From: Paragonimus westermani
Taxonomy: Eukaryota > Platyhelminthes > Trematoda > Plagiorchiida > Troglotrematidae
Direction: 5' to 3'
Assembly: GCA_008508345.1 (NCBI GenBank)
Contig: QNGE01000422.1
Location: forward strand, 62,001-126,000
Length of the DNA stretch: 64,000 nucleotides
Below, in pieces: positions 50,667 to 61,115 of the stretch. Numbering within the stretch: position 1 is the first letter of the stretch; every line of letters begins with the position of its first letter. Position numbers and translations under genes: made by a program. The notes beneath the pieces are model-generated. The model was not told the DNA's origin and made no database searches. It saw only the letters and a list, made by a program, of their open reading frames with translations.

Positions 50667-51511
50667 GATATCAGAACGGTTCACTACAAGGTTCAATGCA
50701 TTGTAAGGCCAATTGGAGAGGTCGGCATTTACAGCTTGCTTCCGTTGCGCCAATTGCCTACAAACGAGGTCTGGTGCGAACCCTGTTTCATACAGCCCAG
50801 CAGACCTGCACCGATGACTGCTTGCAAGGAAATGAGGAGACATTGAAGCATGTGCTTCTCGCAAACGTACAGCCCGAGAATTTCGTCGATATTCACGGCC
50901 AGGAAAGACCTGTCATGACTGCCGTCAATATTGTTCCTACGACACGAGTCTTTCTGAACTTTACTTTCAAAGGCGACCATATCACAAGTAACTCAGGCCG
51001 AAAACGACAGCCTGTTGTAACTGACACAATCCTCGAGGCTGGATCACGGTTGCTACTTATCACTAGAAGCGTCTCTCAGCTTGTTCATCATCGTGACCCA
51101 ACAATTTGTCCCGTGTCATATGTAATTTTTCAGTGCACTTGCAGTTGCGGTGACGTCAGCATCGGCAGAACAGATCCCTGCCTACGACAACCAATCGCTG
51201 AACATATACCCAAGTGGTTGGTGTACACGATGATGCGACAGGCAGTGACAACCGAGCGATCAAGACGAACTCTAACCCCGTCGATTGCAAGGCACATCAT
51301 TGAAACAAGTCAAGTTGTTGACCACGCCAACTCGTTTCAAACATTGTTTTGTAGTTCCAATCCGAAATTGCTTGCTTTCTCCGAGGCAGCGTTAATCAAT
51401 GCTCGCCGTTTGGCCCTGTGTTTGTGTGTGTGTGCGAAAACTGTTGATTCTTGTGGTATGTCTGCCCTGGAACTGATGACAGTTGATGTTTCATGCAAAC
51501 CCGATCGGTGA
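50667..51511 (+). pseudogene. Penelope-like element fragment: RT C-terminus and degenerate GIY-YIG endonuclease (left copy)
   Basis: The frame from the first ATG at 50696 encodes 271 residues; an upstream extension starts at a TTG and runs through the simple repeat, so it is not real. Similarity to the intact PLE at 61 kb begins at residue 2 (HCKANWRG against RKATWTGQ) and covers the whole endonuclease. The paired Cys (C149, C151), the IGRT box, the EH pair (E169, H170), H200 and the catalytic Glu (E230) are retained. The two key Tyr positions are changed: F145 in the first motif and S155 in place of the Y of YIG. The Arg equivalent to R582 of the intact frame is Pro, and the second His of the HX5H pair is Gln. 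A frameshift near 50690 separates a short upstream match (RTVHYK). The reverse transcriptase is absent. The protein would not be expected to cut DNA, yet the frame has no stop over 271 codons. Confidence 0.8.
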
Positions 51512-51753
51512 CCGTTTCAATTGTTGCCGTCCGCATGTCCTATGTATCCTAATGTTTTGCGTTCGTGACTGGAGACAGTAAACAAAATATTAACATCTCG
51601 TGATGTGTCTTCTATCGTCACTGGTGGACAGGATCAAGGGAATTTAGTGTTTTAAATATGATATTAAACAAACTAATGCCAAACCTGATTACAGGAAGCT
51701 AGGACAGAAGGAGCATGACATGACAACAAGATCAATTTAGCAGCGAGTTCACA
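51512..51753 (+). other. 3' flank of the PLE fragment within the left arm
   Basis: About 240 bp after the stop remain part of the inverted repeat. The sequence does not resemble the 3' tail of the PLE at 63.6 kb, so the arm copy belongs to another PLE family or has lost that tail. The arm ends at GCGAGTTCACA. Confidence 0.6.
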
Positions 51754-53290
51754 CACGCTTCTGGTTGTCCTGGCCCAAAAATAATGGTCAGTTTCCTTTT
51801 AATGAACTGCTAATTCTTGTTATCGTAATCTCGGATTATGAACAACGAAACCTTGGTACGCAGCACCATTGACCCGAATTTTGAATCAGCAGTGCTGTTT
51901 TAAAGATAGAAAATTGCCGAGGAAACTCGTTACGTTCATACTAATACCCTCTGAAACTTCCTGCTATCCAAATGGAAGGAAACATTTTTATAACTTGCTT
52001 TTTCATGGCACATCTAAACCTAAGAAACTGTCGTTGATTTTTTACCCACCCATATTTTAGATATACCTCAAAATTCGGCGTTAAATTACGTTTCAATTGT
52101 TGAAGCCACCAACTGTTCACCGTCACAAATATTAAATTAACTGTTGGTTGGGTTCTTTCGGACAGTTCAACTTTAGTAGGTACCAGTTAAAAACAGCAAT
52201 GGAGAAGTCATTCATATATCTGATTGTTGCACACAGATCATCGCAGACATGTCAGGTTCCATTTGAATTCCATCTTGAACAGGTATATTTTCTGGTGCCG
52301 TTTGTCACGTCGTATAAGTGTTTATTTTGGTATTGTTTCTATCGTCCGTTCAAACGTCATGAGCTCCATTTGTTGTCGCTTACTTCATCTGAATACGCAG
52401 ACGGTTGACAGAATCCTGATCTGTGAATACAAAATTAGTTAGGTCTGCATCGTTGGATGCTTAGTCAGATGGCAATGAAGAATTTCTTTTGGTCATTTTT
52501 CTTCCGCGGTTACTTCCACTGTCCAGCTGTTCATTCGAAGTATGACTGCACCACTGTGTCAACCAACTGGTGTGTGGTTGGTAGAGGGATATTTGTAGGC
52601 CCTCAATAAACCATCTCTTCAGCATTTTCCCAACTCGCTGAATGGAAACCACTGACTGGAATATTTCAAAGTGGGCCGCGACATTTTAATGAAGACGTTT
52701 ATAGCCATTTTTTGCACTTGATCGTCTGTGGGAGTAGATCTTACATTCTGTGCAAAGCAGTTATGTAAGGTCCCACACCGGACTTTCAAGGAGTAAGCCG
52801 GAATTCTGTCCCACGTGCGCACCTCTTATGTTACAGTGGATTGTATCGACCACGGCGTTGCTGTCTTTTCTGAGTTGGGCTGACAACTGGACATTTTGTT
52901 CTGTATCGTGGACCAAATTGCTCTTAGTCGCAATAAATCAAGCAAGCGTTGTCGTCTCAAGTGAACACTGATATATGCAAATTAGTCTACTCGTTCCCTG
53001 TTGTTAATCTGGATGAATGGATGTGGTCTTGGCGGTATCTCATCCTCAACATCATATGGCTGTTTCTTAAGCGCAATCATCCCAGATTTGTGGTACCACT
53101 ATCCTCTCAGGGGATGTTCCCTTCGGTTTAAATATTTCACTCACTTAAGCGTGTCGAGTCCGATTAATCAGTACTTCCTTGGTGATAACTGATAAGTTTA
53201 TGCCGATAGCCGAAGTTGGCAACAAATTTGCTCTAACTGTTGACATGAATAATTCTGGTACTTTGAACCGACCGTTGACATCTTCACCTT
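51754..53290. other. Spacer of the inverted repeat, left part, unassigned
   Basis: This is single-copy sequence between the arms. Minus-strand frames of 63-67 codons (52461-52652 and 52619-52822) follow the gypsy RNase H fragment in the direction of transcription and might be the linker to an integrase. I could not recognise zinc-finger or integrase motifs in them. Confidence 0.35.
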
Positions 53291-53299
53291 TAATACTGA

Positions 53300-53770
53300 G
53301 GTCCTCTAGTCAGAAAATGCAGCACAACAGTCGTCTACGTAGACCCTGCGTCCCGGCCGACCAAGTTAACAACCTGTGATCCATCTCAGCCTGATAAACA
53401 GATTTACGGATTCTCAGAGCCAGGAAGACTGTCAGGCATTCTTTCACCACGGTGAAAAACTTTGTCTCAGCCCAGTTAGCGCACTCGTTCGTCCCTGACG
53501 TTTGTGAAAGACCGACACTTCTTCCTATTATCTTGATCAACCAATGCCGTGATTGGCTCACCCGGCCTGTGGATTGTAGGAGAGCGTGGACTGGTGGCGG
53601 CATCCTGTTTTTTTTCTGTGCGCCCAGACAAACTTGTTTTTCTGGGCAACCAGGATAGCAAATATGCTTCTGGGAAAATCTCCGTATGAATTCTGCATAA
53701 TAAAGAACCGAATAAAAAAGAATCTCCGAGTAGCAATCCGATTTTCAACCAAAAATCTCCTTGTTTGTCA
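53300..53770 (-). pseudogene. Decayed Ty3/gypsy pol fragment: RT end and RNase H
   Basis: On the minus strand, the frame 53310-53603 reads AETKFFTVVKECLTVFLALR and then MDHRLLTW. This matches the RNase H start of Ty3/gypsy pol, where the family has Y-S-T-x-E-K-E-C-L-A and a TDHxPLxWL box. Here the first acidic position of EKE is Val and the T of TDH is Met. Upstream, in a shifted frame (53558-53752), a segment reads RSIFAILVAQKNKFVWAHRK, which fits the RT-to-RNase H connection (xIAAPLxxLxxKxxxFxW). A stop interrupts the frame just after the RNase H box region. RT palm motifs and an integrase on this strand were not recognised. The fragment lies wholly in the spacer and is absent from the arms, so it is a separate insertion. 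Catalytic function is lost. Confidence 0.6.
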
Positions 53771-53779
53771 CGTTCTTCG

Positions 53780-54581
53780 TCGATGTTTGGATTTCATTAT
53801 CGTTAACCACATGATGTAAGCAGACAGCTACAATTCGACCGATGTAGTTTTTATTACTTTTGATATTAAGGACGGTTGCTTCGGTTGGTTTTATTGCTCA
53901 GATGTGTCTTTGTATATTTTCTGGCATTGTTTTCGAGATTGTGGCGATAACATTCTCACGCACGTTGAATCCTTCTTGATTTTTCAGGATTCGTAATGAG
54001 AGACATGAGAAGGTGACTCCGGCACTGGAGATTTCGTATAGCATCCGAAATAACTAATCTGTTCACCTGAAAGGGAGACTTCCCTCTGTCTTCCTAGATT
54101 CCTTGGAGTTGTCTCTAACCGGAACACAGTTCTGTAGGCAGGGTCAAACTAAATTCGTATGGACGTACAAAAACCTCATGGTTTGCTCATCCCTTACTTT
54201 CATGCAGTTCAACTCTGTACAGTCGAACAAATAACACTAAGTCTCATCTTCTGTGGATAACATCCAGAGTGAAGAAAATGGAGCAGGTTGCCTATGACTT
54301 ATTTTACTTCCTAACGTACTTAACTATCTGTCCTCTTCCACTGCCAGTATTCACGGTGTTCCACTAAAAATCGATACGTATTCCGGACATTTATTTAGAC
54401 CTATCGAATGTTTGTCCCACCTTCTAAGTATATCTCGATCGCTCGCATTACAAAATGAATATATGAACTCAATATCACGTCAAAGTATCAGACAAAACAT
54501 CATTCACAAACCACCGCTGCTGCCAATTTTTGTGTAGGATTAGAACATCATCACAGACATTCAACCTTTCGTTCTTTCATA
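53780..54581. other. Spacer of the inverted repeat, right part, unassigned
   Basis: Here one would expect the RT palm of the minus-strand gypsy fragment. I could not recognise the catalytic YxDD-type box, and frames are short. The sequence is probably decayed beyond recognition by eye, or is unrelated. Confidence 0.35.
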
Positions 54582-54823
54582 TGTGAACTCGCTGCTAAAT
54601 TGATCTTGTTGTCATGTCATGCTCCTTCTGTCCTAGCTTCCTGTAATCAGGTTTGGCATTAGTTTGTTTAATATCATATTTAAAACACTAAATTCCCTTG
54701 ATCCTGTCCACCAGTGACGATAGAAGACACATCACGAGATGTTAATATTTTGTTTACTGTCTTCAGTCACGAACGCAAAACATTAGGATACATAGGACAT
54801 GCGGACGGCAACAATTGAAACGG

Positions 54824-55639
54824 TCACCGATCGGGTTTGCATGAAACATCAACTGTCATCAGTTCCAGGGCAGACATACCACAAGAATCAACAGTTTTCG
54901 CACACACACACAAACACAGGGCCAAACGGCGAGCATTGATTAACGCTGCCTCGGAGAAAGCAAGCAATTTCGGATTGGCACTACAAAACAATGTTTGAAA
55001 CGAGTTGGCGTGGTCAACAACTTGACTTGTTTCAATGATGTGCCTTGCAATCGACGGGGTTAGAGTTCGTCTTGATCGCTCGGTTGTCACTGCCTGTCGC
55101 ATCATCGTGTACACCAACCACTTGGGTATATGTTCAGCGATTGGTTGTCGTAGGCAGGGATCTGTTCTGCCGATGCTGACGTCACCGCAACTGCAAGTGC
55201 ACTGAAAAATTACATATGACACGGGACAAATTGTTGGGTCACGATGATGAACAAGCTGAGAGACGCTTCTAGTGATAAGTAGCAACCGTGATCCAGCCTC
55301 GAGGATTGTGTCAGTTACAACAGGCTGTCGTTTTCGGCCTGAGTTACTTGTGATATGGTCGCCTTTGAAAGTAAAGTTCAGAAAGACTCGTGTCGTAGGA
55401 ACAATATTGACGGCAGTCATGACAGGTCTTTCCTGGCCGTGAATATCGACGAAATTCTCGGGCTGTACGTTTGCGAGAAGCACATGCTTCAATGTCTCCT
55501 CATTTCCTTGCAAGCAGTCATCGGTGCAGGTCTGCTGGGCTGTATGAAACAGGGTTCGCACCAGACCTCGTTTGTAGGCAATTGGCGCAACGGAAGCAAG
55601 CTGTAAATGCCGACCTCTCCAATTGGCCTTACAATGCAT
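54824..55639 (-). pseudogene. Penelope-like element fragment: degenerate GIY-YIG endonuclease (right copy)
   Basis: This 271-codon frame differs from the left copy at a single residue in the conceptual translation (Ala for Ser at position 221 counted from the ATG). It shows the same replaced Tyr residues and the same loss of the reverse transcriptase. It points towards the left copy across the spacer, so the two are tail to tail. Near identity of two non-functional frames points to recent duplication or ongoing gene conversion rather than selection on the protein. Confidence 0.8.
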
Positions 55640-55670
55640 TGAACCTTGTAGTGAACCGTTCTGATATCTG

Positions 55671-55729
55671 GTGAGTGGAGTGAGTGAGTTGAGTGAGTGA
55701 GTCTAGTGAGTGGAGTGAGTGAGTGAGTC
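55671..55729. repeat. GAGT tetranucleotide simple repeat (right arm)
   Basis: Counterpart of the left-arm ACTC tract, with 13 additional bases. It is the only length difference noticed between the arms. Confidence 0.9.
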
Positions 55730-57121
55730 TGGTGTTTGGAGCATCCAAGAAGGTCAGCCTTCTTTTGTTTTTTCTTTACGAGAGAGATAGGTTCGTATAA
55801 CCAGTGTTAAAATGTTTAGAAGTGTAGTGAAGTGCATTAGGATGATGAACTTCAAGATATCGCTCATAGACGCTAGCGCCATCTGTGGTATCAGAGCGTT
55901 GCAACTTTCTGGTCCAATTTCATGCCGATGTAGCATCAGACATTGAAGAAACCCATGAGACTTTAACGTACATGCTCTCTCATATTTTCGTTGGTTTTGG
56001 CTGTCAGAATGTGTGCGTTTATTCTTTTTTTATTCTTTTGCTATGGACAGCCTAATGGACGAATCCCGTGTTCTTTATTCCTTCTCTCCAGTTTTGTTTT
56101 ACACAGATTATGGGTAGGAATTCAGAAATGTTCTTGTGTGGACACCAATTTCTCTACCTTATTAACTGTGATCATTCAGAACTTCTCGTACTTCTTCTCC
56201 ATCTTCGCCTGATCAGACTTCGTTTGTTGAGCTTCTACAGTTGTTTGCGCAAGGACTCAACGAAAGCGACACTCAATCTGGGCTATGCAGTTTTGATCAA
56301 CTAAAGTGCCAAAATCACCTTTTTCCATCATGCCGAAAGTGATTCCTGTTTGTGAGCACAAAGTATTTTCACCAGACATCCAGTTAGGAGATTTTAGTAA
56401 AACTAGGCTTCCCAAAATGATATGGGTGGAAAGGCTATGATGAAGTTTAAAAAGCTACAATTATTCAGGCTCGAGTACCGTGGATCTCATGTCATTGTCT
56501 GACGGAATATCTATAACTTTTTACCTAATGCAACGGTCGCGATCAACCACTGTGGGAGATGTCATTATTATACAATTCAATAATAAATTGGCAAAAATAT
56601 CAACAGACACATGGTAAACCATTACGTGACGCAGTTGGTTGGTAGGAAGTAATCTGTGAGTTTCTCAGTTAACTTGAAATTAATTCTGGGTTTGATTAGT
56701 GATTATTGTGTGCATCTAAACATAGGTCCATCTGGAAATTATTCACGGATTTCTCTACGTATGTGGTCAAACATAACAAATGTGTTCCTAAACCACCGGT
56801 GGATTATATTTGTCAGTAATGTTTTCGTAGTGCTTTCAGTTCACCAGGTGAGTGGAACCAAAATGTTCAGGACGAAAATACTCTTTTGGATAGTTGCAGT
56901 GTATCTTCACGGAGATACTAAGCTCACCTATTTCGCTAATTTCATGTCTAGGTCATCAAAATTCGAGCCGAAATATGCAAACTTTATCATGAATTATCCT
57001 GCTTGACTGTCTACTAACTGACAGAGTTTTCCGTGGCATATTAAGTCGCAAAATGATAGGAGTGTTTATACTAATCGCATTCGCAAGCATAACGGCAATC
57101 ACTGGTAAACTGCACAGCTAT

Positions 57122-57765
57122 AGCACGCTCCAATTTCACCATACCGTAATTACCTTGGTTATATGAAGTCATTTATTGGGTGCAGATTTCAGAGTTGTCT
57201 GACGAGTTACCGCTTGCAGCTAGGCGGAATGTTTAGTCTTCGCAGATTGGCTAATGACTTAGGGGTTATGGGTTATGGTATTCTGTCCATCATCACATGG
57301 AAGAGATCTGACAAAACATAGTTTTGGCTCCTCATTGTCGCTTGTGTAAACGTTCTTCACGTATGGCGTCTTATTATATACGATGTGGCCAATGAAATCA
57401 CTGGTAGAGGACATGGTCGCAGTCAATGTGCTGCGTACATGCATAACATTTCTGTGTCCTATATCAATTTATTTCCTCCACTTTCGTGAGCGGTGGCGAC
57501 GACTTTAATGAAAACTGGTCAAACTTCTGATCGTTAGGAGTGAGTGAAGTTATATCACAAGCGTCACCTTTATTTTCAGTCCGAGGTAAAATAACAGGTA
57601 CCAAAACCAGCCACACAATAAACCTTGTCCATCTAACAGATGTGACACACCCAAGACCAGACATTCATTCTTGTTTCAAGGGGTTTTCGTTGTTCTGATA
57701 ATAAATACCGTTACAAGCAAAAGGGATTTTCACTCTGAATTACGGCTTTCTGTCTAGCTGCTCAG
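57122..57765. other. Unassigned DNA between right arm and gypsy integrase
   Basis: Minus-strand frames of 61 and 66 codons (57259-57444 and 57464-57664) show no known similarity. The RNase H and His-His half of the zinc finger expected upstream of a gypsy integrase are not visible, so the 5' part of that element is missing or replaced. Confidence 0.4.
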
Positions 57766-57770
57766 ATTAG

Positions 57771-59117
57771 TGCGCGGATGTAAAATATGTCAGTAGAATT
57801 GTGATGGATGTCATTCGAGCCTACCCCAATTGCCAACAGAACCGAGAGACAGTGACCACAACACCACCCATGCAATCGATCGTAACAGAGGAGGCTGCTC
57901 ACACCCGGGGCATAGACATTTTCGGCCCACTCCCAACAAGCCCGAATGGAAATCGCTACATAGTAGTTATGATTGACCATTTCACACGATGGGTGGAAGC
58001 CATTCCAACGGCGGATCAAACGAGCGGAACGGTGGCACACGCTTTCGTAAGCAATGTCGTGGCTCGCTTTGGAATACCGCACAGAGTTATCACGGACCAG
58101 GGCCCGTGTTTTGAGGGGCGGCAATTTCAGGAGATGCTGAGGAATTGGGGGATTCAGCGCCTGAGAACATCGCCGTATCATCCACAAACGAACGGATTGA
58201 CGGAGCGGTTCAATCGTACAATGAAGGAATGGCTGAACAGTAGAGGTAATAACTGGGAAGACGGACTACCGGATGTTTTGTTTGGATATCGCACAACAAA
58301 ACACGCAACAACTGAGAGTTCGCCATTTGAGCTGACATACGGGAGGGAGCCAAGGATTCTCTTGGATGTCTGCGTGCCAATAAACAGAGAGGGACAGTTA
58401 TTACCGCAAGAACGACGAAACATGGAACACCGTGCGCTTGAACGAACAACAGAAAGGCAACGACGGAATAAGCGAAGTTATGACATGAAGCACAACACAC
58501 ATAAATGGCACCCGTTCAAGATCGGAGATCAAGTGAAAATAAGAGACTACAGCAGACCAGAAATATCCGGACCCGGCGCAGGGAAGTTCAGAAGGCGGTG
58601 GAATGGACCATTTACAATCACGGACTGCAGGAATACGAGCTGCCAAATCAACCAAGGTCCTCGTGGGCGATGGATCAATGCTGCAAACTTGGCACCCTGG
58701 CACAATCGTGGCAAGTTCCTTGAAGAAGGGGCGAGTGTGGTGGATTGCCAGGTCGGGGGTGCGAGTTTTCGAACGCTCGGCCGAATACCTCAACGTGGGG
58801 GGGAGGTACGTTCGAAAACCTGCCGCGATCGGATCAAGGACAACGTGCGCGACCGGATGAGTCATCGCTCGACTAGATCGGACCAACGGGCGAGGCAGGG
58901 CAGGCGAAATACGACAGACGGCCAGATCGGAGGCGTGGTTTTTCCAACATTCAGAGGAACATCTCGACACGATGTTGGAATACGGTCAAGGCCAACACTG
59001 GGTGGATGGCGGACAGCACAAGCAGCCGGACGAGCCATCGCGCAACGAAATCGGACAAACAGACGAGGAATGGCAAGCGGAAAACCCTCCGATAGAAGGC
59101 ACCGGTCACGCACGTAA
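57771..59117 (+). pseudogene. Ty3/gypsy retrotransposon integrase, 5'-truncated copy
   Basis: The frame opens after a stop at 57768. It encodes the end of the zinc-binding region (MDVIRAYPNCQQN, with only one Cys of the expected pair), then the rve catalytic core. Counting from the GTG at 57801, the triad is D39 (GIDIFGPLP), D99 (VITDQGPCFEG) and E135 (NGLTERFNRT). The second Asp and the Glu are separated by 35 residues, as in retroviral-type integrases. The segment SPYHPQTNG and the FGYRTT...SPFELTYGREP block follow. Near residues 238-300 the GPF/Y module is present (WNGPFTI and the ANLAPWH end). The last 125 residues are Arg-rich with two related units (QVGGASF and QIGGVVF). Integrase inserts element DNA into the host chromosome. 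No protease, RT or RNase H precedes it, so this copy cannot act alone; an ATG lies at 57804, but no native start is expected because integrase is normally released from a polyprotein. Confidence 0.85.
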
Positions 59118-59152
59118 ACCGGTTAGAAGTGCACACGACGTGTGAACGGAAA

Positions 59153-59265
59153 CCGGGGGGTGCTGTGGGTTGGAATTGCGACTCATAAACGAGAGAGCGC
59201 GCGTTGCATGTGACTAGCGATTTGGACAATAAAGATTGTGCTTTGTTGGACGCCTTCTCGCTACA
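59153..59265 (+). mobile_element. Probable gypsy polypurine tract and short 3' LTR
   Basis: After the integrase stop lies GAAACC followed by a run of six G ending at 59160, which suits a polypurine tract. The next bases begin TGCTGTGGG and the segment ends CGCTACA at 59265, giving TG...CA ends. It contains AATAAAG (59229-59235) followed by a GT-rich stretch, as in the R region of an LTR. At about 105 bp it would be very short for an LTR. No 5' LTR is present in the window to confirm it, and no target duplication can be tested. Confidence 0.45.
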
Positions 59266-60945
59266 GAATGGAGCTATCTCGGATATGTGTCACTTTGTTT
59301 CAAATGCTAACTTAGAACCAAATCGAGGGGTACACTGTTTTATTTCTGTCTTTTGAGTTTAATGATCAAATCTAGTCTTGTACGAGAGTTAGAACGCAGG
59401 CCACTTTTTCTTATAAAGCTGACACTAGTTGACAGTAATGTAGAGCGCTAAACTGGTGTGCAGATGCAGTGAAAATTCACATACTGTAGAAACAACCACT
59501 AATCTGGCAAGCAAAATGAAATGGGCTATTTTAGTTCGATAAAGCGACCAGCAAGAAGACGTTCCGCTACACAATGCACATGTTCTTCGACAAAACTATA
59601 AGCGCTATTAGGCTGCGTACTTTTGGGTCCAGCCAAAATTATCCACTCTGAGGACGTACCCTTAATGGACACAGCTCGTTTATGAGAATTTCCTCAATTG
59701 TTTCCTCCAGCCAGTAAAATAGAATATAAACCGGTTTTACTATCGCAACTAAGTTTAAGGCTTAGGATGACCGATTCTTTGTAGTTAGTTATGCCCAGAA
59801 AACAGGTGTAGACTCATGTAGTTAAATCATTTTGACGACAATGAAGCTAAATTAGCATAGACTAGAGACACCCGTTTGCATCACAATCTGTGGCGACTAG
59901 ACAACACCCTGTCAACCGTTCTATGTGGATGTACCGGTAGATGATACACTTTGTTGGTAAATGGAAAATTACTGATCTAAATTACAGTTTACTTTCCGAC
60001 AGTCGATGAGCTCAACTGGGAAAATTGTCTGTTCGTGAAGAATTCTATTGAAAGATTGATCACAGAAATAAAAATGATTTGCTTATGATGGTAAAATTTC
60101 CTTTTGAAGTGCATTTTGTTTCCACAAAACATTTGGATAGATTGTAGAACAAATTTGCCTTACATATTTTTTTGTTACACGAAATGTCTATCTGATTGGT
60201 AAAATAAACCTGACTCACCGCCGGTCGTCAAAGTTATTCGAACAAAATGAGAAAAGTATTTAATGGATCATGGTAGAATACTTTCACAACTTGGGGATGT
60301 TTACTTACACAAAGCCTGAATGGGTCGTGTTATGAAGTAGCTCTGGTGTGTGATAGCATGTCCAGCAATGACCGCTAAGTCGGTTAGGCCGATTTTTGTC
60401 TTCAACTTGGGGGTGACACCGGTGATAAACGACTTCTCATTGGGCGCGTCTCACATTTGACCACACCTTTGAGTTTTGCATAAAAGTGATTGATGTTTGT
60501 CTTAAACGCACCGAGAACTGTTAAGAGTTACAACACCAGTTAGCTAATGGTGTTTTGTCTAAGTTCTTATCGAACGTATTCTCGACGGTTGGGAAGAACT
60601 AACAGTGGTTGTCTGACCTAGAGAAAAGTCAACCATTCAGCTGGCAGAATCCGGAAAAGCCGTCGTTATTCACAGAAATTCACAGTGTAATGGGAATGAA
60701 GTCGGTAAGCAACAGAAAATGTTGTTGGAGATAATTGGAAACCACTTAAAGTTGAGTGAGGCTGTGGCGTCCAATTATGCTCCACAGGTGGCTCCTTTTT
60801 GAAAAGGAGAACTAGACCCAATTTGCGATTCTATTAGAGCTCATTGGTTACAGATATCATTGAGAAGACTATGACTTGCAGTTAAGTCAACTTTTCAGTG
60901 AGAAAATCATTTGAACACTGTGTCAGTTAACTCATCTTAAGCACC
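59266..60945. other. Unassigned DNA
   Basis: No recognised gene, motif or repeat. The absence of even short family matches separates the gypsy element from the PLE cluster to the right. Confidence 0.4.
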
Positions 60946-60949
60946 GTCA

Positions 60950-61115
60950 AACAGTCATTCAAGCATGCAACTATATCACCTTCAAAATAATGCGCAGACG
61001 GCCCAGCCTCCTCTCAAGGTGAATTTTTAGATGTCACGTTAATTCTGGTCAGTGATAAGACGATTAAGTCTTTCACTTACACAGAGTATAAGAATGGAAC
61101 CAATTTTCTGTATTG
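60950..61115 (+). pseudogene. Stub of an older Penelope-like element
   Basis: In one frame the sequence reads GEFLDVTLILVSDKTIKSFT followed by YTEYKNGTN (about 61013-61100). This corresponds to the segment just after the RT palm in PLEs, where the intact copy 1.6 kb downstream has AFLDVLMSRREDGTIQRKVY. It differs enough from the intact copy to be another family. The stub ends about 65 bp before the open region of the intact PLE. It may be the target into which the newer element inserted, or part of a partial tandem as often seen in PLEs. Confidence 0.5.

Larger units (their letters stand above)
49228..51753 (+). repeat. Left arm of the large inverted repeat
   Basis: This 2.5-kb arm is the reverse complement of 54582-57121. 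Paired coordinates sum to 106335 in the inner part and to 106348 outside a simple-repeat tract; the difference is a 13-bp indel in the ACTC repeat. Differences in the inner part are very rare. I saw one at the Ser/Ala codon of the endonuclease frame and one in GACTG(G/A)AGACAG after its stop. About eight occur within the outermost 100 bp. The arm holds a PLE endonuclease fragment (50667-51511), the ACTC tract, and about 1.4 kb of unassigned DNA with open frames on its minus strand (116 codons at 49342-49692 and two near 50044-50357). All of these are also found in the other arm. Confidence 0.95.
54582..57121 (-). repeat. Right arm of the large inverted repeat
   Basis: Reverse complement of 49228-51753, 13 bp longer because of the ACTC tract. 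Its frames mirror those of the left arm with identical lengths on the opposite strand: 116 codons at 56656-57006, 78 at 56068-56304, and 73 at 55991-56212. Homology stops at about 57121, where the left arm continues towards the broken PLE and the right arm does not. The duplicated unit therefore excludes the PLE fingers region. Confidence 0.95.

Noticed and set aside
50600..50695. Extra 32-residue N terminus on the left-arm endonuclease frame
   Set aside because: It starts at TTG and is translated simple repeat. The 13-bp indel removes it from the right arm, so the first ATG at 50696 is the better limit.
55355..55674. Plus-strand frames of 67 and 83 codons in the right arm, mirrored on the minus strand of the left arm at 50661-50980
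   Set aside because: They are antisense shadows of the PLE endonuclease frame; their presence in both arms follows from the duplication.
57762..59229. Long open frames on the minus strand opposite the gypsy integrase (up to 189 codons)
   Set aside because: They are shadows of the real integrase frame; their translations resemble nothing, while the plus strand has a full catalytic core.
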